Source: Rhodocollybia butyracea
Lineage: Eukaryota; Basidiomycota; Agaricomycetes; Agaricales; Omphalotaceae
Assembly: GCA_015501585.1 (NCBI GenBank)
Contig: JADNRY010000034.1
Span: forward strand, 248,001-312,000
Direction of reading: 5' to 3'
DNA length: 64,000 nt
Shown: one piece after another, positions 57,484 through 64,000 of the stretch
Layout: the number at the start of each line of letters is the position of its first letter
How positions within the stretch are numbered: position 1 is the stretch's first letter
Notes under the pieces: generated by a model
Told to the model about the DNA's origin: nothing
The model's input: only the letters and a program-made list of their open reading frames with translations
Databases searched by the model: none
Translations under genes and position numbers: made by a program

Positions 57484-58335
57484 TCAAATATTCTTCATTG
57501 ACACGTCACTATTATCAATGCTGGCCGGAGTTTTGGGATTGTTAGGCAGTGAGGGCGGTTCCGGGTAGAAACCGAAGTCATCGGTGACTTTCGGGTTCAT
57601 GGACTGGATCATCGCGTCCAAATGCGATTCGTCAGCAGGCGTGAGTCTTCCTGACAAAGACCCGGAATTCTGAACTGAATTTGTCAAGGAGGAAGTCGAG
57701 GCAATATTAGGAATTGAATGGATTCCAAAGGGTGGCAAAGGAGCGTTGGGAATGGATCCAAAGGATAGGATGGGATTGGTTTCGGGAGTAGATATGTTAG
57801 GTGAGTGATCTCTCGAAATGTAATGACCTTTCTGACGAGTGTTCTTTCCCTTTTCCATTCTAGTGTTTCTGTCGTTTACAGTAAAACCTCGTTCCGCCCC
57901 CTGTAGTAGCAAGCGACCGTATAAAGTTTGTTTCTTTTCATCAACCCTTGATAATCCCAGAGTGCGCAGGATGGGAGGCTGGCTATTGCCTCCGCGAAGG
58001 AATACCGCAAACATTTCGCGTTTCATGGTCGGCACTGGAGTGTAAATGACGCCGGTTTCAAGATTGAACATGGCAAGTTTTCCTTGAACTAACGGATCGC
58101 TATTCACTCGTTCGGCGAAAAACGGATATACGGCGGGGATGTCCAACCTGGTGAGGCTGGTCTCCGGTTTTCGCACCTGCGTATCAAAGTCAAGACAGCT
58201 CCAAACTTCCCGAGCATCGAGGAAGAAGGTACATCCGTGGTATTGGAGTAGGATTTTATTGTTCCGGCCTCGCTGAAGCCAGTCAAGAGGGCGAGGTGAT
58301 GATGAGTTCGATGATGTGTTGTTGGTGCTGGCCAT
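57484..58335 (-). CDS. Extra ORF downstream of Gypsy pol, unknown function
   Basis: A 283-codon uninterrupted ORF between the end of the chromodomain and the polypurine tract, on the same strand as pol. It starts MASTNNTSSNSSSPRPLDWL and has a folded-looking first half (KILLQYHGCTFFLDAREVWS, YPFFAERVNSDPLVQGKLAM, LETGVIYTPVPTMKREMF) and a Pro/Ser/Asn-rich second half. The first 231 bp overlap the end of the pol frame in another phase. A possible 36-nt intron (gtacggac...ctctag) would fuse it in frame to the pol C-terminus. I do not recognise a domain; it has no membrane segment and does not resemble env. Its intactness beside a frameshifted pol is notable. Confidence 0.6.
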   Translation of the reverse strand: MASTNNTSSNSSSPRPLDWLQRGRNNKILLQYHGCTFFLDAREVWSCLDFDTQVRKPETSLTRLDIPAVYPFFAERVNSDPLVQGKLAMFNLETGVIYTPVPTMKREMFAVFLRGGNSQPPILRTLGLSRVDEKKQTLYGRLLLQGAERGFTVNDRNTRMEKGKNTRQKGHYISRDHSPNISTPETNPILSFGSIPNAPLPPFGIHSIPNIASTSSLTNSVQNSGSLSGRLTPADESHLDAMIQSMNPKVTDDFGFYPEPPSLPNNPKTPASIDNSDVSMKNI

Positions 58336-61300
58336 GAAGGGATTCCTAGAGAAGAGGTGAGTGTTGAAAGTCCGTACTTATGGGTTTTCCCTGTTTCTGA
58401 CCCTGAATCTTTCAGGTTAATTTGCACGAAACTAACGAGTAGCGCAGATGCAGCCACTGTATCATCATTCGGATCCAAATTCGGATCTGCGACGTCGATG
58501 CGCCCTCCATCTGTAAGCTCACTAATGTCCAAAATTCCGATTACCTCGAAATAATCGCTGAGCGCATCTAGATGGTCAATTTTTTCATAGGGTAACCAGG
58601 TAAGATCACCAGATTTCCACTTTATCTGGAATAGTGCGTTTGCCCTGGTTCCGGAGTGGGCAACGATGTGATCTACAGCCCACTCCCCTTCGGATTCGCC
58701 AAAGTCCGCTATTTGTGTCTCGAGTCGCCCTGGGAAGAGATGGTCATCATTTGGGATATGGATTCGCAACAACGACGCGTGAAACGCGTCGTGAACACCT
58801 CGTTGCTTCAGCCTAGAAGGTAGGTCCATCTTAAAGGTAGAATTTCCGAAGTCCTTTAGTATTCTGTATGGCCCGATAAACTTCGGTACTAATTTCCTCG
58901 CGTATCCTTTAGGAAATGATATATTCTTAGTGGAAATGTAGGCCAGATCTCCTTCCACAAATGGAGCAGCTCTACGGCGCCGATTAGCGTCACGAATTTG
59001 TTTGACTCGAGCATTCAAGATGCTATCATGCGCCTGCATGACTGCCAGCTTCATCTTCTGAGCATATACTCGAATTCCGGGATATTCATTCTTATCCGCA
59101 GAGTTCCATAGGAATGAACGGGGCATCCGACCCGTATTCAAGAAGAATGGTGAGTATCCGGTCGTCTCTGAGCGTGCCGAATTAATCGCAAATTCAACAG
59201 ATGGAAGTTTCATAACCCAGTCTCTCTGGTCAATAGCTACGCACTGACGAAGCATCTGGGTGACAGTGCGGTTTGCGCGTTCCGTCGATCCATCAGTCTC
59301 GGGATGGTACGCGCTGGACATCTTCAATTTTGTGCCAATTAGGCTATGAAGGTGAGTCCAAAACATGCTTGTAAACAGTGAATTGCGATCGCTAATGATA
59401 TTCTTAGGAAGTCCGTGATGCTTATAAACTTCAGCAAAAACAAGTTCAGCAATCTGTTTCGCTTTGTAGGTTGTTTTACTAGGAATACAGTGTACCATTC
59501 CTGTTAGTAAATCAATGACCACCGTAATCATATCATACGTTCCGTTGCGATCTTTTGATTCTGGCAAAGGACCAACAAAGTCCATCGCGATCGACTCCCA
59601 AGGATAACTCGGGACTGGTAGCGAATTCAGTAGCCCGTAAGGTCGGGCATTATTTGGTTTGGTGCGCTTACACGTACTGCAAGTCTCACAGTACGCGCCG
59701 ACATCTGAAGCTATGTCTTTCCACCAGACATGGTCTCGAAGGTAATCCGTTGTCTTTCTGGCACCAAGGTGAGCCAATAGTGAATGCGCTTCATCAATGA
59801 TATATTCCTTAATGCTCCGACCATTCAAGGTGAGTTTCGGGATGCACAAGACTTTCCGGTCTCGCAATTTCAGATATATCAGACCATTGGAGACCTCAAA
59901 GTTACGAAACTCCTTAGGTTTGTCAATAATCTTCTGAAATGTTGTATTGTTCTTGTACTGATCTTTCAGGATTACTTCGAGATCAAGCTTGGATCGGCTC
60001 GCAGCCAATGCAGTGAGTAACGACGTATTTGTTGACTCTTGTGGAATCACAGGTACTGGTTCAACATCTAATTCAGAACCAGATGCATTCACAGGACTAG
60101 TTCTCTGCTCTTCCGAAATTGAAGTTAATGTCTCACTGGTTTCAGGATTTTCAGGCAAGTTCGGTACTGAATGGGTACTTCCGCCCTCCTTTCGTACTTC
60201 ACGGGGACCGTGCAAGACGAAACGCTTGCCCTTCATCCGACAAGCAAATTCCCAGCTGGTTTCAACTCGCTTTCCAGCATTCCGAGTGCTCATAGCAAAC
60301 AACTCGGGCATCATGGATGCGGCTTCAACGCCAGCGAGCACCGGCATGGTAACGTCATGCTGGAGCAAAACATCGTTGTCAATGACATCGTGGTATGTGT
60401 ACTCACTACGCGCACGTACTGTGCCTGGCTTATCATTAGAATAGATCCGTGACAACGCATCGGCGAGGATGTTATCCTCGCCTGGGACATACACCACCTC
60501 ATAGACGAACTCGGAGATCTTCTCCAACCAACGTGCTTGTCTCCCAGACAGATCTTTTTGTTTTAGCAAATGGACAAGGCCTTTATGGTCAGTGATCCAC
60601 TTGAACACAACACCCTGTAAGATATCACGGTGCCGTAGCATTGTTTCAACGCCTGCTAACATTTCAATTTCATGAACAGGATAATTTTGCTGAGCTGGGT
60701 TCAGCTTCGCAGAATAGAATGCCGCCGCTCTGGCGGTCTTCCAATTATCACCCTGACATACGGCACCGCCAACGCCAGTCGCACAACCGTCAGTGATCAT
60801 CCAGACAGGCGGGGCATCCGTAGCGTAGCTCAACGGGACCCGATGGTGATCTTTCGCACCACCTGCCAGGCGTTTGACATCCTCAAATGCACGTTGCTCG
60901 ACGTAAGTCCATCGGAACGGGACTGTGTCGCCCGTGATTGAACTCAGATGTCCCATAGGTATCCGTACCAAGCCAATATCATCAGCAAGATAACCCACGG
61001 ACCCAGAAAACCTCGAAGAAGATTGCGATTCGTTGGAGTCGGCCATTTTAATATAGCATCAACTTTATGTGGGTCCATCCGGATCCCCTTATCATCGATA
61101 ATACATCCTAACACCTTGAATTCCTTGGGCAGGAAATGGAGCTTTTCCTTACTCAGGTAAAGCTTTTCACGTTTCAGAATGTCAATTATCAATTTAACAT
61201 ATTTTACGTGGTCCTCCAGCGTTTCAGAGTAGATGACTATGTCATCAAGATATACATCCATGAACCGACCAATATATTCTGAAAACAGATAGTTCATGAG

Positions 61301-61547
61301 CGCCTGGTAAGTCGCTGGGGCGTTACAATCGCCTATCTGGATAACCAGACTCACCATATTTCCATCAGGTGTAGTCACAGCAGTGCGTGCACATGCTCAG
61401 GATGATACGGATCTGTTCATAGGCATCTTTCCCGTCAATAATTGAACAATATTTTGCACGAGCAACTCGCCTTTTGATTCCCTCAATATCTGTATTGGGA
61501 TGAGAGTTTCCGGGTATTGGCATTACGGGCTCGTAAGTCAACGACAA
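58104..61547 (-). pseudogene. Gypsy pol: RT, RNase H, integrase, chromodomain
   Basis: RT fragments (61547-60944) include SIIDGKDAYEQIRII, GDCNAPATYQALMNYLFS and the catalytic YLDDIVIYS, with a frameshift near 61400. A second shift near 61010 leads into the 980-codon frame (61046-58104). This begins with RNase H (MITDGCATGVGG, VHEIEML, ITDHKGL, ILADALSR), then the integrase HHCC finger (LLAHLGARKT, CETCSTC), the catalytic core with Asp in MDFVGPLP, Asp in IISDRN and Glu in TERANR, and a chromodomain-like end (AVDHIVAHSGTRANALFQIK, WLPYEKIDHLDALSDYF). The chromodomain places it with chromoviruses, which target heterochromatin in fungi (known). The RNase H-to-chromodomain part is uninterrupted. 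Confidence 0.9.
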
Positions 61548-61921
61548 CGCGTAGTTTTGTACTGCTAGGTTTGGGAATTAGTAACATAGGTATAGTATTG
61601 CTTGAGCTGGTAATTTTCCACCTACCAGAGCGTAAGTAAGCATCCCGTTTCTCGGCCACTGGCTACGAAATTTCTCCGGACATTTTGAGGGCCGCCAAGG
61701 CAAGATCTTCGACTCGTCAATTAGAGTATGCTGTGATTGATGCTCGTAGAGGAGTAAGTCCGTCTCAGCCATTGTCCTGCACAAAGCTGAGCGTACTCTA
61801 CTAACTCCTTTCGTACAGCATCCAGACGGTCCTCGTACAGGTCCATTGCTCTGGATGAGAGCTTCGCAACATTCACACCTTGAATAGGGAGTGATGCGAT
61901 ACTTCCAATCACCACTTTAGA

Positions 61922-62314
61922 TTATGAACGCAGTTGCAACCTTGTGCTGATATAGGAAGGTGTACCCAAGATAATGTCATAACTAGACAGATTTGCAACA
62001 TCGAAATAACGTTGCTCGGAAATCCCTTGATATTCGAACTGGGCTTTAATTCCCCAATTGATTTTTGAACGAGATCCTTGCACAGCGAGCTGCAGTGGCA
62101 AAGGTTTAGTTAATTCTATTTTTGTATCCGAGCTGGTCTGCAAAGTCGACGACACAAAATCCCGAGAGATCCCGTATCTATCAATGCACGCGCTGGTGCC
62201 ATTCAATTTCACAACCACCACTAGTGGTTTGGGAATCTGACGTGAAAAATCCTTCGTTATAGCGGCGTTTGCGCTGAACGGCAGGGTAAGTACCCTTGGG
62301 CACCTGAACACCAT
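61922..62314 (-). pseudogene. Gypsy aspartic protease region
   Basis: The frame contains KPLVVVVKLNGTSACID, then RYGISRDFVSSTL where a D-S/T-G motif is expected, and ANLSSYDIILGTPSYI, the usual hydrophobic ILG motif of retropepsins. The Asp is present but the following Ser/Thr-Gly is shifted, so activity is doubtful. Upstream, 62630-62315 encodes CCHC-linker-like sequence in other frames and needs frameshifts to join. Confidence 0.65.
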
Positions 62315-63319
62315 TTAACTCAATAGAGTAATTTTCCCAGTCTCGGGGAGGTTGCGTGTCATGCTGCTCAGACACAAACAAATCCCGTAAGAACAATCTT
62401 GGTGTGAAGTAACATGCTTCATGGTCCTCACATATCTCCTGATATGCGCGACTAGCTGCTTGTGGTACCACCGGATTAAATCCAAATTTGCGGTTCCGCA
62501 TGTGACTTCTGGTAGTACCGCACAAAATTCCAGTGTGCATCGAGAATCTGGTAATTCTCGGAATTGTATTGTTCAACATCGAATCGGAAGATGTCTTCTT
62601 CTTCAGAGTCACCAAGATATGGTTCACCAAGTCCCAAGCATTTCACGATGCCTAGTTCATAAGTTTTTTCCATCCTATGTAATTTTAGGATTTCAAAATC
62701 TCAAAGACGAACTTTCCCATCCGTCATTCGAGCCCGTTCCAACGCATACCAGTAGGGTAACTGGAAATCAGGGTCCTCAAGCTGTGTCAAGTCACAGTAC
62801 ACATCTTCGAAGTCCTCAAAGTCAGGATGAATTTCTCCGAAGTAATCTGAATCGCTGATACAGTATTGTCCATCATTAATTTGATAGACAAAGAAGCGAC
62901 CAATATTATCTTTTGTGCGATCCGAGTCTGTTGGGTATGGAGCTGCCATATCCAGTAAGTACATGGCTCGTTGGGCCAGCATGTCACCAATAGAGCCTGG
63001 AGGCAATTGCGATTCATACCCATGGTTGGGGTGATTTAAATGCCTGTACATCCAGGGTGTCCCTGAATATGTTCTATTATCCTCGATTTTCGGCGCATAT
63101 ATGCACCTTCAAGGACAAAATCACATTTAGCACTGGGTAGGGAGAATAATTGACATATCTCTCATTGTGTTGATTGTCAGTTGACATTGTCTCGCAGTCA
63201 GAGTCGCTAACTGACTGTAGATCGGGCATCGAATCATGGTCCGATTCTTCAAGCTTCGATAGCATATCATTCCAGAATCGCCGGAAGCTAATTCAAGGCC
63301 TACCATTCCAAGTCCGATT
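62315..63319 (-). pseudogene. Gypsy gag-pol linker region, frameshifted
   Basis: Contains three open pieces in different frames: LPPGSIGDMLAQRAMYLLDM and an acidic DFEDFEDVYCDLTQ stretch (63051-62701), YLGDSEEEDIFRFDVEQYN (62673-62476), and SDHDSMPDLQSVSDSDCETM (63265-63077). The acidic composition is typical of the linker between gag and protease in basidiomycete Gypsy elements. It cannot be translated continuously. Confidence 0.6.
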
Positions 63320-63577
63320 TCAGTGATTTCCTCTCTCAGCAAGGCTTCTTAATTGCTCGTCAGTTTTGACGGCAACACTAATATGATTGCTTGCAACTCC
63401 GGGAGGTCCGTTATTGGTGGACTTCATCATTTTTCCTTGAGGGCATCGATTGGACATATGTCCTTGCTCGCCGCAACGGAAGCATCGACCAGATGCGCGA
63501 TATTCCTCTTTCTCTTTTTCAGAGAGCTCCCGACGTTGGGAATGATTTTTCTTGTTCGGCACATACATTTTGCCGTG
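63320..63577 (-). pseudogene. Gypsy gag, C-terminal zinc-knuckle fragment
   Basis: KMYVPNKKNHSQRRELSEKE leads to the knuckle CFRCGEQGHMSNRC (C-x2-C-x4-H-x4-C), followed by KMMKSTNNGPPGVASNH and a stop at 63320. The capsid-like N-terminal part normally present (a few hundred residues) is missing because unrelated GTGCGTGC repeats begin upstream of the Lys-Met codons. Confidence 0.8.
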
Positions 63578-63584
63578 CAGCCGG

Positions 63585-63690
63585 TGCGTGGTGCGTGCTT
63601 GGTGCGTGCAAACGTGCTTGGTGCGTGCAAACGTGCTTGGTGCGTGCAAATGCGGAGCGTGGTGCGTGCAAGTGCGTGCGTGTCAACTGG
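63585..63690. repeat. GTGCGTGCAAACGTGCTTG tandem array
   Basis: A 19-bp unit repeated imperfectly about four to five times (ggtgcgtgcttggtgcgtgc onward to about 63690). The inverse complement of the same words (gcacgcacgcacc, cttgcacgcaccc) appears at 63963-63997, suggesting the subterminal repeats of a further element that extends beyond the window. Confidence 0.7.
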
Positions 63691-64000
63691 GCCAAGTTCA
63701 CTTCATTGTGTAAAGTTATTTCTACTATAGAATTTACTAGCCTTTCTTGAGCCTTTCTTTTTATTTCTGTCCCCAAAGCTGCAACTTGGATTGTACACTC
63801 AAAGATAAGTAGTGTAAGTATCATCAACATAAGTAAATTGACCTGCACTAGGCACATAGGAGGCTGCCTGATAAGGCGAGATCAGTGTAGAGGTGTAGAG
63901 GTGTATGTACAGGTTCCAATGTCTAAAAAAAACACAAACATTGCTGAAAAAGATCCACAACATTTGCACGCACGCACCATCACTTGCACGCACCCGCCAT

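Larger units (their letters stand above)
57133..64000 (-). mobile_element. Ty3/Gypsy chromodomain retrotransposon (5' end outside or lost)
   Basis: Read on the minus strand: a gag zinc knuckle (63649-63320), an acidic linker, protease, RT, RNase H, integrase with chromodomain-like C-terminus, an extra ORF, polypurine tract ctggagggcgta, and the 3' LTR (57417-57133). The 5' LTR is not in the window; the gag N-terminus is cut off by a GTGCGTGCAA-rich segment starting near 63577. Frameshifts occur at several points (near 63330, 62270, 61400, 61010), so the copy is not autonomous. Confidence 0.85.

Noticed and set aside
63585..63690. CRISPR-like regular repeat
   Set aside because: Units are contiguous without spacers, in a eukaryotic retroelement context; it is an ordinary tandem repeat.
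63353..63750. Plus-strand Cys/Val-rich ORFs resembling a repeat protein
   Set aside because: Caused by the GTGCGTGC repeat read in frame; the opposite strand carries the real gag zinc knuckle.

Overview
The window looks like nuclear DNA of an agaricomycete-type basidiomycete. The evidence is dense multi-exon genes with short GT-AG introns (mostly about 45-60 nt), the large F-box family typical of mushroom-forming fungi, an SRPK-type kinase family, serine-rich single-pass membrane proteins, and Copia, chromodomain Gypsy, Crypton and hAT-type elements. Assignments rest on reading motifs by eye; no database was searched.

Region 1 (1-25.1 kb) is a decayed array. Four F-box copies and one 5' fragment lie on the minus strand (1-2105, 2285-4660, 10905-15132, 22190-22400, 22640-25123). 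All complete copies carry frameshifts or stops. Between and inside them sit a Crypton-type tyrosine recombinase gene (4993-9101), an XPG-like nuclease fragment (9198-9613), two non-autonomous hAT elements with perfect 8-bp target duplications (10058-10714; 15849-16452), an unclassified 1.84-kb insertion that splits F-box copy C, fragments of a Pex8-like gene, and two broken SRPK-type kinase copies.

Region 2 (25.2-37.5 kb) has a young Ty1/Copia element (25483-30560; its LTRs differ by one base) inserted into the exon of a small gene. It is followed by a putative peroxisomal Pex8-like gene ending in AKL (31019-33756, minus), divergently arranged with an intact single-pass membrane-protein gene (34064-35491, plus).

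Region 3 (37.5-48 kb) is a host metabolic block, all on the plus strand: two tandem 4CL/acyl-CoA-ligase-like genes (the first ends in the peroxisomal signal AKL, the second in PKL), a DUF427 gene, an orphan gene, and a class III CoA-transferase resembling succinate-hydroxymethylglutarate CoA-transferase. Together with the Pex8-like gene this suggests a locus for acid activation and catabolism in peroxisomes and mitochondria.

Region 4 (48.8-64 kb) is again transposon-rich. A second Copia element (49039-54280), older and bearing what look like CpG-deamination changes, including loss of catalytic aspartates, interrupts a membrane-protein gene. A 3' fragment of the CoA-transferase holds a solo-LTR-like insert and the 3' LTR of a minus-strand chromodomain Gypsy element. 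That element runs off the window end, has several frameshifts, and carries an extra ORF after pol.
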